Positions 45,001 through 60,000 are shown, numbered from the stretch's first letter. The stretch: DNA of 64,000 nt from Hanleya hanleyi (GCA_036873755.1 JAVTVY010039263.1:1-64000), one strand, 5' to 3'. Made by a program: numbers and translations. The notes: generated from the sequence alone by a model not told the origin.

Positions 45001-48000
45001 ATTATTCTTGCTGTGTGTTATTGTTTCCTTAAATATATATGAATATTCTCATTGGTCAATTAACAGATATAACAGATAATTATTAATCAACTAAGCCTGA
45101 TCATACCGTTTCGCAGTCTTTGTCTACCCACTGCAAATGCGATCATGGATATGAAAAATATGACCAGTCCCACACATCCGATCACAACTCCGACTATCGC
45201 TCCAACTGGAAAATCTGAAAGTATTTACATATAATTTGTGACTTGCGTGCATATATCAATCATACCTTGAATATGACAGGCATTGAAAACCGTCACCCAT
45301 TTTAGACGACTAAGTGGCTAAGTGAGATACCGAGATTCCACAGGAATGGCTTTTGGTTTTCTTTGTTTTTTTTTCATCAAGATAGTCACTGAGATATGGC
45401 ACTAGTTTATTTCTAAGACAATTTGACCATTTTCTCTCTGATGCCCCAGTGTATATTATTTAGATTTCCAAGCAATTTTGGATGAGACACCGATTCCATT
45501 GATGCAAACAATACTTTTGAGAATAACGGTTGATTCAATTTAAATGGTAACCGTATAATATTTTTTAGAGGTATTTAGGAGGAATTTATTACAATAATAA
45601 TGAAGTATAGGTATTGATGCATTTGATTACAACATTGCATAATCTAAAGCATTGTTTTGAGTGTTCATTCTAGCGTTGTTTTGGACATTCGTAAGTTGAT
45701 ATATATTATATATTACTTAGATGGTAGTATGAATAGTCATCAAGTGACGAGGTTTTACACTCAACACCCAAATCATCTAAGTGGGTACATCGGTCCAAGC
45801 TATTATGATAATGGCTGCATCCAACCAAAGACGATTCGTAACTGTAACAAATGATTTGGTCCATCCACGTTAAGCCAGTTCCGCTGCCATATTTAGTAGT
45901 CGTGGTAGCTCCAGAACTGGAAAATAAATAACATGAGAATAAGACCAAATATATTAAACACATATAAGGGAAGTGGGAAGAGGTGCCGACATACTGACAG
46001 AGCCACATGACTTCACAGTATACACTCTCAGAAATATTCAGGGAATAATCCTGAATAGATCAGGCTGTACATCCACAACTCAATTTCAGGGGTTTTTGCC
46101 TGAAATCCAGGGATAATTTCCTGAATTTCAGGAAAATGATCCCTGAATGAGTGGATTTTCCCTGAAATTCAGGCAAATTTACCACCCTGATTAGTATGTT
46201 CCCGACCCTATTCAGGTACGTAAAATCCCTTAAAATTCAGGTAATTTAGCTTCAATTCATTGATGATATACCTGAATTTCAGAAAATTATCCCTGAATTT
46301 CAGGTAAAATCCCTGAAATTGAGTTGTGGATGTGCAGCCTGATCTATTCAGGATTATTCCCTGAATATTTCTAAGAGTGTAGTCTTCTGGTTAACCTATT
46401 CTAAAGCACATACCAAGACTAACGATTAGTGATGTGTTGTATCTCAGGTACGCTTTTATTGTACTTGTTCATGTTGCAACTTGGATGACATGACCACACG
46501 GCCCCTAGCACCGGCATAAGCGGTGTTAGATACAAATCTAGAGAGCTATGATGGAAATGCTCTGACAACTCGTATATTGGTAATTGGTGAGCTGTGTCGC
46601 CGTGACAACTCGTACACTGGGGATTGGTGAGCTGTATCGTCGTCAGATGAAAACGACGGCATTTAACACAAAAGACTAGTCTGTAAGGCCCGATGTCGAC
46701 CCTGCATCAACTTCCCACAATGCCAACATATATCAAAGACCAAAAGGTTTGTACAGGGGGCGGGCCTCGGCGACGAAACGTCCACCAGCAGAATCTCGCC
46801 ATATACAGGTAAAAATTACAACGCATATAAGGGAAGTGGGAAAACAATCCCCCTGAAAACAATTGACCTGTAGAAGATAAGTCGAATATTCACTGAAAAA
46901 TATTATCTATGTGGCTCTTTACACATCATCAGTGAAGCTTTACAGAATCAACATTGCATAATGGGATATCTTGGTGTTTTAAAACATTTGATTGGTCAAT
47001 TTCAAATTTTCAAATGGAAATCCGGCATATTCATTGGTTTGTGAAGGAAATCTGAAAGAAAATCCAGCCAACCACCGCGTTTCTGTAAATGTCCATTCTG
47101 CCCAAGCTGCAATTGCAGGTGCTGGATTGGATATTGATAATCAGAAGCACAGTCTCAATCGAAGCGTGAAAGAGCGACATTTTACAGTAGGCCCACTCGG
47201 GAAAACGACACAGGAATTAATTTACGCTATAGAATACCCATAAATGTTACGGATTTGCAAAAGTCCAAAGAATTGTGAAATTTGATGATGATGAATCACT
47301 TCCAAATATAATATTTGGTGTACTGCTATATGCCGAATATCATCAGTTACCAGGATTGCTGCTACTGATGAAGCGTTTTTGCATCAAACCATATACTTCT
47401 TCAATTTTAGTCCTTCCATTCAAAAATGGACGAAATTACTATGCACAGTCATGCGTTATCGTTAATGAGTTTTATTTCAGTTCTTTTTCTATATTTCTTG
47501 AGGCTGTTGCCAAGGGAACCCCCCCTCCCCCTCTCACCATATATTTTTCTGCTATGCGCCGACATTATCGCTATCATGAAATGAATCAATAAAAAAAATA
47601 TTCCTGGAATTAAGGCAGACGATTTCGAATATATTTTATCACGATATGCGTACGATACAACAATATTTTTAGACAAATCTCAACAGAGTCTATCATGCTT
47701 CGGTACCTTAGAGCAATTTGAGAAACTTTCAGCATTAATAATGAACGCGGGCAAAAACAAATTGATTTGAAAAGAATAAAAAAACATTCAGAGGTCATAT
47801 ACAAAACTGGCAACTAAGCTGGGCACGGAAAGCTTTCAAATTGTTGGTATTTATTGTTTCATTAAATTTGGCAGAAATGCTAAGGACCCATTAAAGTGAT
47901 CGTATAAACCCTCAAGTAAAGTTTCCATCAAATGAAAGATCATTGCAAACAGTGTCGGAAAATATTTATTTAATTTTTTTTTACGATTTTATTACACAGA

Positions 48001-51000
48001 GTAAACTGCAATTAAAGCATGGTATTCTATGGTGGTCTGTTGCAATCATATTTAGGTCCAGTGACGTCACACTGCCTTAATACATATATTTCAAACTTTG
48101 TATGCACTTTCCAGTGCTTGCTTCAAGCTTAAGGTGTGTATACTTTGACTTTCAACACAGACTCACTGTTCCAATGTGCATGTTTCACCAAAATCTGAGA
48201 GATGGTGACTCATGAGTGTCAAGTCAATTTGAATCTTGCATTTAATTTCTCCGATTTTGGAACATGCACATTGGAACAGTGAGTCTGTGTTGAAACTCAA
48301 AGTATACATGCCTTAAGCTTGAATCAAGCATTGGAAAGTGCATACAAAGTTTGAAATATATGTATTAAGGCAGTGTGACGTCACTGGACCTAAATATGAT
48401 TGCAACAGACCACCATAGAATACCATGCTTAAATTGCAGTTTACTCTGTGTAATAAAACCGTAAAAAATTAAAATAAATATTTTCCGACACTGTTCGCAA
48501 TGATCTTTCATTTGATGGAAACTTTACTTAAGGGTTTACGATCACTTTAAAAGGAGTATAGATATAATTATGAAAATTTGTTCTCAACGATATTTGACGC
48601 CACTAGGAAAGGTTGTTACTTTGAAAAGCTTATTGATATATAAACGGAACCATCCTTTTTCGTCGCTTCAAAATCCACCGACAGCAATGGTCGATAAACT
48701 AGAAAATGACATATTTTCATTTATATGGGACTAATTTTCACACGAGGTGGCAAAACGGACAACAAAGTGACGGGGTTGAACATACTTGATATTGATTGCA
48801 ATATGCATGCACAAACATTTTCATGGCTTGCAAACTAGCTACTCGAAGTAGAGAAAATGTTACATACATACATTCCAGGAAGCATAAATATTATACAGAC
48901 TGGCCATACAGAATTGAAAGTTATCACATTTCAGAGTAAATTGTAGGGTTTTGATTGGTTGATTGCCCTAGTGTATCATATCGTATTGCAAGTCTCAGCT
49001 GGCCACAGTTGGGATACCAATTGAGATTTCTCGTATACCAACGCGATCGAGGACGCGCGTGCCAATCTACTAACTCAGTCAATAACGCACGTGCCACACC
49101 TGCAGGCAAAGACAGTTTCAGACGAATTTGTCTGCGCGATTTTGCTTACTTGCGGATGAAGATAAGAAATACATTATCGCGCGATGTATCATATACCACA
49201 CATATCAACTGATGTCTCTCATTTCGGCGGTTACAATGAAATGACTGGTAGTAATAACTAATTTGTTGTGGAATCCGACATGGTCTAGGGCGGTCATTTG
49301 GAAACAGAGCCCATGTAACCTGCATAACAATTGTTCGGGGTCTTTCCATATGCAGGGATGCCCCCGAAACTTCAATATACATCTATGCCACTTTTTTTTT
49401 ACACGTGGTAATAAATATGACAGATGAAATGCATGGAATACTGACCTTGGTAAACCTAACTGACGACAGACAACTTCTTCTCCATTTGTAGTACGGTCCT
49501 TACAAACTGTGCCCCACTGACCGTACATTTTCATCTCAACGCGTCCAGAATTTGGATCACTACTTCCCACAAGACGCACTGCATAGTCATCATTATCAGG
49601 AGGTCCTACAGCAAATTTACACATAGTCTACAGATTTAGCAAAAAATGTCCGAGAAACAGCATGAAACTTTGAAATGGAACATATCTGAGGATCGGTTGC
49701 CCTGGTGGTAAACAGGAAACTACAGATGGTTTATCTAATAAATTGTATGCGTTTGTGGAAGCTGAGGCTGAACAATGTCATCTGAAAATAACTAACTTAC
49801 AACACATATAAGGGAAGTGGTAAGAGGTGCCGACATACTGACAGAGCCACATGGCTTCACAGTATAGTCTTCTGGTTAACCTATTCTAAAGCACATACCA
49901 AGAATCTAACGATTCGTGATATGTGTTGTATCTCAGGTACACTTTATTGTACCTGTTCATGTGGCAAGTTGGACGACATGACCACACAGCCCCTAGCACC
50001 GGCATAAGCGGTATTAGATACACATCTAGAGAGCTATGATGGAAATGCTCTGACAACTCGTATATTGGTAATTGGTGAGCTGTGTCGCTGTGACAACTCG
50101 TACACTGGGGATTTGTGACCTGTATCGTCGTCAGATGAAAATGACGGCATTTAACACAAAAGACTAACCTGTAAGGCCCGATTTCACAATTATTTCACAA
50201 GATTAACTGCAATCCATAACTACGGAACTAGGAGTCAGCAGCTAAATCTATATAGGCCTCTATACTCATCCAACTTATCATTTTATACAATAAAATTAAC
50301 GGGACCACGGGAATGGAACAAGCTACCCGCGTCACTAAAAACCATTATGTCAACTTCCTTGTTTAAATCAAGACTTAAAACCAATTTATTTGAATCACTA
50401 TAACCCGTTTCCACGTTTTAACATTAGCCAATTACTAATTTTATATCTCAGATCAACTTAATTTTACTTTTCTTGGGATAGAGCAAGCCCCTTGAGGTTT
50501 TATTCCCGCCGCATTTAATATGTTTACCTTTCTAAATCAACTGTGTAATTGGTGAATAAAATTTCATTCATTCATTCATTCATGTCGACCCAGCATCAAC
50601 TTCCCACAATGCCAACATATATCAAATAACAAAAGGTCTGTACAGGGGTTGGGCATCGGGGACGAAACGTTCACCAGCCGAATCTCGCCATATACAGGTA
50701 AAAATTACAACGCATATAAGGGAAATGGGAAGAGGTATCGACATAATGACAGAGCCACATGACTTCACAGTATAGTCTTCTGGTTAATCTATTCTAAAGC
50801 ACATACCAAGAATCTAACGATTCGTGATATGTGTTGTATCTCAGGTACGCTTTTATTGTACCTCTTCATGTGGCAACTTGGATGACATGACCACACGGCC
50901 CCTAGCACCGGCATAAGCGGTATTAGATACAAATCTAGAGAGCTATGATGGAAATGCTCTGACAACTCGTATATTGGTAATTGGTGAGCTTTGTCGCTGT

Positions 51001-54000
51001 GACAACTCGTACACTGGGGATTGGTGACCTGTATCGTCGTCAGATGAAAATGACGGCATTTAACACAAAAGACTAGCCTGTAAGGCCCGATGTCGACCCA
51101 GCATCAACTTCCCACAATGCTAACATATATCAAATACCAAAAGGTCTGTACAGGGGGGCGGGCCTCGGGGATGTTAGAGATTTATCGATGGTATCATTAA
51201 ACTTAGGCGGTCTTTTTTCAGTTTAGAGAATACTGGTCAATAATATAGGGACTTGCAACACATATAAGGGAAGTGGGAAGAGGTGCCGACATACTGACTG
51301 CGTCACATGACTTCACAGAATAGTCTTCTGGTTAACCTATTTTAAAGCACATACCAAGAATCTAACGATTCGTGATATGTGTTGTATCTCAGGTACGCTT
51401 TTATTGTACCTGTTCATGTGGCAACTTGGATGATATGACCACACGGCCCCTAGCACCGGCATAAGCGGTATTAGATACAAATCTAGAGAGCTATGATGGA
51501 AATGCTCTGACAACTCGTATACTGGTAATTGGTGAGCTGTTTCGCTGTGACAACTCGTACATTGGAGATTGGTGAGCTGTATCATCGTCAGATGTAAATG
51601 ACGGCATTTAACACAAAAGACTAGTCTGTAAGGCCCGATGTCGACCCAGCATCAACTTCCCACAAATGCCAACATATATCAAAGACCAGAAGGTCTGTAC
51701 AGGGGGCGGGCCTCGGGGACGAAACGTCCACCAGCAGAATCTCGCCATATACAGGAAAAAATTGCAACACATATAAGGGAAGTGGGAAGAGGTGCCGACA
51801 TACTGACTGCGTCACATGACTTCACAGAATAGTCTTCTGGTTAACCTATTTTAAAGCACATACCAAGAATCTAACGATTCGTGATATGTGTTGTATCTCA
51901 GGTACGCTTTTATTGTACCTGTTCATGTGGCAACTTGGATGATATGACCACACGGCCCCTAGCACCGGCATAAGCGGTATTAGATACAAATCTAGAGAGC
52001 TATGATGGAAATGCTCTGACAACTCGTATACTGGTAATTGGTGAGCTGTTTCGCTGTGACAACTCGTACATTGGAGATTGGTGAGCTGTATCGTCGTCAG
52101 ATGTAAATGACGGCATTTAACACAAAAGACTAGTCTGTAAGGCCCGATGTCGACCCAGCATCAACTTCCCACAAATGCCAACATATATCAAAGACCAGAA
52201 GGTCTGTACAGGGGGCGGGCCTCGGGGACGAAACGTCCACCAGCAGAATCTCGCCATATACAGGTAAAAATTACAACACATATAAGGGAAGTGGGAAGAG
52301 GTGCCGACATACTGACTGCGTCACATGACTTCACAGAATAGTCTTCTGGTTAACCTATTCTAAAGCACATACCAAGAATCTAACGATTCGTGATATGTGT
52401 TGTATCTCAGGTACGCTTTTATTGTACCTGTTCATGTGGCAACTTGGATGATATGACCACACGGCCCCTAGCACCGGCATAAGCGGTATTAGATACAAAT
52501 CTAGAGAGCTATGATGGAAATGCTCTGACAACTCGTATACTGGTAATTGGTGAGCTGTTTCGCTGTGACAACTCGTACATTGGAGACTGGTGAGCTGTAC
52601 CGACACATCACTGAAAAGGGTCGATCGCAGCTTCCTTGTAAGAGAGCTTGTATGTATGTAGTTTAGCCGCTATTGGATTAATAGTCTTCTTGGACATACA
52701 TGTATATTCTGATGAGGTTGTCGGTTGTCGGATCTGTGGCCTGTATGCACGTCGGTTGTCGGATATGTGGTCTGTATGCACGGTGCATGCAGACTTACGG
52801 ATATATAGCATTTGATACTAGCAATATGGCAATTAAGTAGTAACTAAATAGTGAACACTTATTGTAAGTTTCGCCAATAAAAGGGTTACCGGAACTAAGT
52901 TAGCATGCTCTCTGTTAGAATCTTCATATGTTGAACACTCATTGGTTTATTTGGTTAAGCTTATCCCCATTTTGCTCCTTTTATTTATATTAGAGTTTCT
53001 GCAGGGTTGAACTTTTGCCTTACCACAATAAACTACAACAGTTTCTCTCACAGAACAGTCATTTTCTCCAATGTAGTTGTGCTGACAGTCCATCAGAGAA
53101 GCCTCTGTGCCGTCACATTTCACATCGTCCAACCATATCTTTGTGGCAGGTGAGAAAATCGTCATTTGTCTAAACACACTGTCAGTGTTAGAAACCATTC
53201 TTGCGCCATCGCTGGAGGAAAGTGAAATGCGTGAATAATATTACTATTCTTTTTATTATCAAATGCTCCCAAATATTACTATTTATTGATCTGAATCATC
53301 ATCGAAATTACTTCAATAACGTGACTGTCGTGAGTGTGAGGTTTGTTTAGGGCATTGGAGTTAGAAGTTCGCACTATATTGAAGTCGTTTGAACCATCAA
53401 AAAACTCATATGTCATCCGTGCTTGACGTCCAGACAGTTAACATCATACCAGAACGCTGATTGCAAATACCATTCTGTCTACAAATTAACAAGGAAAGTG
53501 ATAGCCTTTTCGATCTGGCGAGCGCCCGTCATTCATAATTCAGCGTCGTCCGTTCAAGAATATCCACGTCCATAATCCAAAGACCTATTCCATATTGCAT
53601 ATAACAGTATTAGCATCAAATTCAAAAAGACAATCATAGTATACATAAACATAGGCTAGTTTCCTGCAAGAGAGAAGCGGTCAACAGTTTTCAATGATGC
53701 GGACAAGACATCATGATGTTCTAAAATCCGTATCGCTAATCAGTATTCTTAATCCATAATAATCGTTGTAAAGTCGTCATCTAGAGAATGATGTATATCA
53801 GTCATGCTTTGATTGTGACTGTTCATATGAGCACCATGAGGATCTTGAAGTACATGGGTTCATACGGCCCCTAGCTCCGGGTTAAGCGGAATTAGACACA
53901 AGTTACGAAATGTAACGCCATAGATCTTGCACGTTACGTTCGTATTTTGCTATCAGCATGCGATATGTATCGCCAAATTTGAGAAACTTTGAGTGGAGGC

Positions 54001-57000
54001 GCTTGGTGGAATAGCCCTGTTTTATAAGTTTCTGCAACAGACGTTGATTAAAATCGTCACATTTAACACAGGATCTAGCAAATGCTACTTATATCGATGT
54101 GGTTAATTGGACACATTGCGATGACGTAAAATTCCCCTGATGCTTATTTACTGTTCTGGCTTAAATATGTTTGTGTCCTGATAAATTTCATAATAACATC
54201 AAAAGAACTTACGCTCGGCGACCCATGCTTCTGCAGGCAACCTGTGCTTCTTTTTCGCCAAATCCATCATCGCATACAGATCCCCATTGTCCATCAATTT
54301 GCATTAACACATAACCCACGTGAACAAGAGGATCACCTCGCATGGTGTAATTGATAGGAACCGTATCTGAAAGGAAAACACACTGTTGTGAATCACACCG
54401 TAAATTAACAGTTAAATGTACTGGCAGAAAAGGTGCCAGTACATTCAAATGTAAAATTACGTTGCACCGTATTTTACAATTAACGCTTATTAACAGACTT
54501 TTAACTGTGACATGTTGCACCGTAATTACCGTTTATTGAGAGGCATTGAACTGTAAATTGGGTTGCGCTGTAATTTACAACCACCATTCTTTTAACATCC
54601 ATTAAACTGTATAATTACTTGGCACCCTTGTCTACAATTATCGGTTCCGCGGCAACGTAGGACATTGAAAGGCCGAAATGGCCATTGCTCTTTCGCGTAT
54701 TACAGCTCTTCGTGTTCACAAATGCGGTCATCGCAAGTTCCGTACATAATTACGAAGGAATCTGTGAAATTATTACACGAATAGTGGGAAACAACTCCAA
54801 GTCAGATAAAACCAAAACGTACTATAGACCAACACATTCTCGTCTCGCGAGACTCCCTACAGCTGCGAGAAAGAGTCTCACGTGTAAATGGGAGCCATCC
54901 CCCCAAATTTTGGTGGTTGAATAGGCGGCGTATGATTTTCACCGTCTGTATCCGGCTTGTCATTGACCTGCTGACTCCGCCGAGTTAGAAGCGAATTGCT
55001 AAACATAACGTGGGCTATATAATTGGAAAATGACTCTTTCCGTTTCGGAGCATATCAATCGCGAACAAATTATTGTCGGTATGTATACTTGGCCGTGAAA
55101 GCGAGTTATCTAATACAGGAAGTAGTTCGCACAGTTCCGATCCATTCTCAAAGAGAGCCGTGTCTACCGCAAGACGGTACATCTTCGGAAAATTTATTAC
55201 CTATGCCAGGTTCTTAGCGTGACATGTACTTGATCAGGGCAAGGCAGTTGCAGCATTTCTGTTCTTCATTCACTACATAGTACTGTTCACACGCCCTATG
55301 ATATGTACTTTTGTTGCTATCATTATGCAAGTTTTGTTGTTAAAAAAATAAAACTGAACGTTGAACTTTATTTATGGCCTACTCGTTTGAAGCAGCAGAC
55401 ATAAATTTAGTTGACCTAGATTCTGCATTGAAGATCAACCATTGAAACGCGGAAAACAACGAATTACGTCAATTATACCGTATTTTCGCCTGCATGTTGT
55501 CTGATCGTACTATTCTTGCTAAACAATAATGATCTTGTGATCTTTGGGTTAGGTCATAAATTTTCTGAAGATGTACCATTTTGCGTGTCTACCCGCGGGA
55601 GAATAGTCCCGGTCGAGCGAGTGATGTCATGCTGCCTCGCTTTGAGATTGGAGATTCAAAAATGTCACCAGTTTACATGAGAGTCGCTTTGGTCTCCCGC
55701 GGGTAGACACGGCTCTGTTTGAGAATGTAGACCAACAATTAAAGTTAACCGCTGCGTTCGTTCCAGTGCGTGTTCTGATAATGCTCTGAATGGTGTATCG
55801 CACAACGCAGGTGTTTCCTGCAACTGAGCGTTTCGTGTGCAAATATATCAACCTCCTGTCAGAGAAAACAGGAATTTAATGTTACGTGTGTGCGCAGTTT
55901 ACTAATTTCATTTGATGTCAACTGAAATATCACAATTCAATTTACAGATTAATGTGTTTACGATTACATGTACTGTAAACTTCAACATACATTTACTGTG
56001 AAATAACGGTAATTTATAACAGTGTATGCAAATGAAACAAAATTCAACAGAATAACTGATTCCAAGTAATTGTCTGATTATCCCTGAAAGGGTAGTGAAC
56101 CAGACGTTCGAAGGTTATTACATCTCGTGTAGACCAGCTCAGTAAATTATGAGTTATGAATCCTGTGTTCGATAAATTGTTCAGTCTAACACAAAATAAT
56201 TGTCAGCAACGTCACTGCTACAGATAAGATGTAGTCTTGGAATCCGAGGTCAGACTTCGATGCAAGTGTTCATCCTACCGGCAGGGAATATTCCACCTGT
56301 ATTACGAGTTTCTCGCATTATATGGGGTACACCCCAAGGTGGGCATTGAGTTAAGTAGTGGTGCATTGTATTGTAGTGGTGCTAACGAAACTAATTTCAC
56401 CCTGACGAAAAACGGATAGTCAAATTATAACTGTCATATCGTTTTGAGGTTTGGGGGTGGAGGCATTAAGCTCATCCTCGAGCTCCTTACTAAGTTTTCT
56501 ACACTCTCTCGGAAGTGTTAAACAGTATACAAAAGTAGAAGCAGACAATCCGGGACATTATTTGGGTCATCTAAATGATGGAAAATGGAAAAATACTTTA
56601 TTTCATTTCAGATGTTTATTTCCTAATTTATTGTAGAGTTCTGGAGCAAGTAGCTTAAATAAAACAATAATCCGTAAATCAGACAACACTGGACAAATAA
56701 ATGGGTTTTCATAAAGGTGAGTTGTCTCACCTTTATTATGGGATCCAGACAATTTCTGATGTTTGGGTTGTACGAAGTACACGTATAAAAATAGTTCCAA
56801 ATTGTTTATTCTTTCTCAGACCAGAATAGTTATCCTTCAGTGGTTGACAGGATTTGTAGGCCTAAATATAATCACTTAGCTTGATCCTTTACCTGTATTA
56901 AATAATGCTCTGTTAATTGTTTTCCTTTAAGATATCAGATTAATACGCACTAAAGTATGGAAGCCTCCTATGGTCACTCTTCCAAAGATTGACCTCAATT

Positions 57001-60000
57001 CAGAGAAATACAGTTCAGGAGGCAACATGTACATGTGTAAAGAGCTGCCCTACCAAAGCTCTAGAGGCGGTACATGTATCTACGCTGGGTCAGTTTCTGA
57101 TGAATGAAGAGTTCAAGCTAAAACTAGGCCATCAGATGGACTGGTGTTTGGAATATATGTAGATGTATGTAGTGAAATTAATGAATCAATTGAACTTAAG
57201 CTTACAAATAATACTATCTGTCATGTCTGAGAACTGATACATTCTGAGATGGATGTCTTGCTAGTTGTGTTCTAATACTTTCATTCAGTGCCAGTACCGG
57301 GTGTTTGTATAATAGTAGTACCACTACATACGGATCAGCTTGGTATTATGGTCAGTTTTTCGTGTGTGTTTTTTATGGGGGGGGGGGGCTTTTTCAAACA
57401 AATATATACTATTTTGAATTGAAACTCTGGGAAAGAAATCTGCTACTCAGGAAGCAGCTATTCTTTTGGGTTTTACTATCTCCACTATTGCAGCCAGTCA
57501 ATCGATAGTCTGGGAAAATGATACTTGGGTATCACAATCAGTTAAAAACTATTTTTCCTGTGAGCCATAAATTACAAAATAATAATTTACAAATGGAAAA
57601 ACAGTGCAATAAAATCTAGATTATGCAAAGAGAAGTTCACTTGCGATGGATGGTATCTGTCCCAACCCTCAATCAAGCAGCAGCGTTTATCTTCTGAACC
57701 ACCTTTCTATACATGCCCATGGGCATAGTTTTTTCTAATTTCGCGTCACTATGACGTCATTTCGCGTCACTATGACGTCATCTGAGAAACAATCTTTGAT
57801 TTATTTTGCTCTTGCTGGTAAGGCTTGATCCCAAAATATAGTGTTGGAAGGTTCCATCCAGAAGATAATCTTTGATTAAATATTTAAGGGCGAAATGGTT
57901 GTCACCAAGGCTGCGGTACACCCGAAATCGCCCAGGTCAATATGGTTAGCCATGTTACCGGTTAGGCTACTCAGAAATCTATTGTATTGCCTTCTGCATT
58001 GATGCCAGTGCTATATTATGATCAGGAACGAGTTTGTCACTCATTTATGGCATGTTTCAAACTGTCAACTTGAACAAAATACTCTCTTCCGAGCAAGGAT
58101 GGGTATGTGTACTTGTTTTGCTATATATATCTCTTATTACCGGGACTAATAAAGCTCAGCATTACTTGGCACTGCATATTGTATACAAATGTTTGTATTA
58201 CGAAGGAGTAGTAATAGTCCATCTTTGAAATGGGGTATGTGTAGTTACTTTTAGTAACCAAAGTTTTCTCGTGCCGTCGTATAGGCTCATCTCTTCAATA
58301 ACACTCACTTATGTCTTGACAAGAAAGTACAACATCGTCTTCGTGACTGCAGCTGACCGGACCCCATTTTGTAAATGCGCAGTCTAGGAGGCTGTCCTCA
58401 GTTCCCTTGCAATGCATGCCTTCAGCCCAAATTCTTCCGGACCTTATCCCACCTGATGACGAATATTTCCTTTGCGCAAACGAGCTGAAAATATAGGATA
58501 GATATCATAAATATCGACCATCGACCATCCGCTTACTATCGTAGCCTCTTTAAATTAGTCGCAATACCTTCTCCTGAAACATACACGCTTAGAAATTGCC
58601 ATGAGGTATTAACTTAGAATAATATTACAGTAACAATGAAAAAAGAGCTTGGTATTTCTGCCGTTATATCTTTATCCGTATCTGTATCTTTGCCAAACGA
58701 AATTTCAAGTCATCAGACATTGCAAATATAGATATTAATAATTTTTGTTTACCTGGGTCGATTCAGAGTTTTACAAGCCACCGAGGCTTCAACATCCTTG
58801 AATGTTTTACTACAGATCGTGCCCCATTCTTTGTTGTGTCGAATTTGCAATAGTCCTTCCTCTGTTGTCCGCAACTGTTCATCTCCATAATCTATGGAAG
58901 TTTGATAAATGAGCTAGATATTCAGTAAGAGGTTAAGTAGACAAGCGAAAGAAATCAGCCAGTATGTACTAATTATATGTATGAATTCTCGATTCCAAAT
59001 ATCAGCCCCCTCCCCCGACTCAGACAAAGATATTCGATATCAGGGCAAATCAGTACGACGTCGTCCACAAACCACCAAATTTCAAGCCGGATACTGTAAT
59101 ACTTAACATAACATTCTTAAAACTTGCTTTTATATCCTCGTCGAGCCAGTTGATGCTAAACTGTTTTTATGCCGTATAGCTGTCCGTGTGTATACTGTGA
59201 CCGCAATTCAGACATGTCATCCATCAAATAGCATGGTGATGACGCATATATCGTAGAGGTCCATGGGTTAATTTTGGATTAGCAGAATAGCTCCGTCAAC
59301 CACAGAAACAACAACACAGAAAACAACTACATGTACTCACCGCATGTTACAGCAACGTCAGGTGAAAGCCAACAACTCCCGTTAAACTCTCGTCCGGACA
59401 ACGTATGGGGACAATCCAGAAGTCTGGTTTCGTTTCCAAAACAGGTAATATTTCCAACAACTGCACTCCCCAGGCCGGAGCCGAGCGAAAAACTCGAAAC
59501 TAATCTGCAAGCTTTTCTAAAATAGAAAGGAAATTCTGGGTTAACTTTCGTGAAATTTCCGGTGGAGAGGATGTAGGTGAAAGTTCCCAAACAATATTCG
59601 GTGAATACAATGTCTGCGTGAATGAGAGGTAAGAAAAATAAAAATTTCTTCCTACCATGTAATTAGTATGCCTTAATTATTATTTTCTGGTTTTAATCTA
59701 AAGTGTACTGAATAAAGTTTCAGTATCCTATAGCATCCTCTGACAAATATTATCGATGGCATTCCCAGAATGGTATCCACCTATGGCAGAAAAACGCTCT
59801 GAATATGACACCAGAACTTGAAGCATATCAGAAAATATTTAACTTTACTAATATATACTTGAAGATACAAAAGATGGTAAAAAATAAGAGACCTAATTGT
59901 CTGAGTAGTTGAACGTCTGCCCTTCTTCTTGGAAAATTAAATACAGCAGTCACCCTGGCAACTGTACTACTATTACCTAAGTAGCCCACGAAAAGAGCGA

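Noticed and set aside
49146..49382. Second half of SRCR domain 4 just after its first half
   Set aside because: No frame there has the W-D-V-C or ESSL-C pattern. The matching half is at 45,717-45,916.
51700..51740. Hammerhead ribozyme in repeat X
   Set aside because: The GACGAAAC half is present, but the CTGATGA half of the core and a plausible stem II are not. A covariance search would be needed to claim it.
51638..52341. Repeated 64-codon frame beginning MSTQHQLP
   Set aside because: It lies wholly within the 509-bp X unit and the sense direction inferred from the related retroelement is the opposite strand.
52700..52740. CTGATGAGG as a hammerhead core
   Set aside because: No GAAA partner with a pairing stem follows within a sensible distance.
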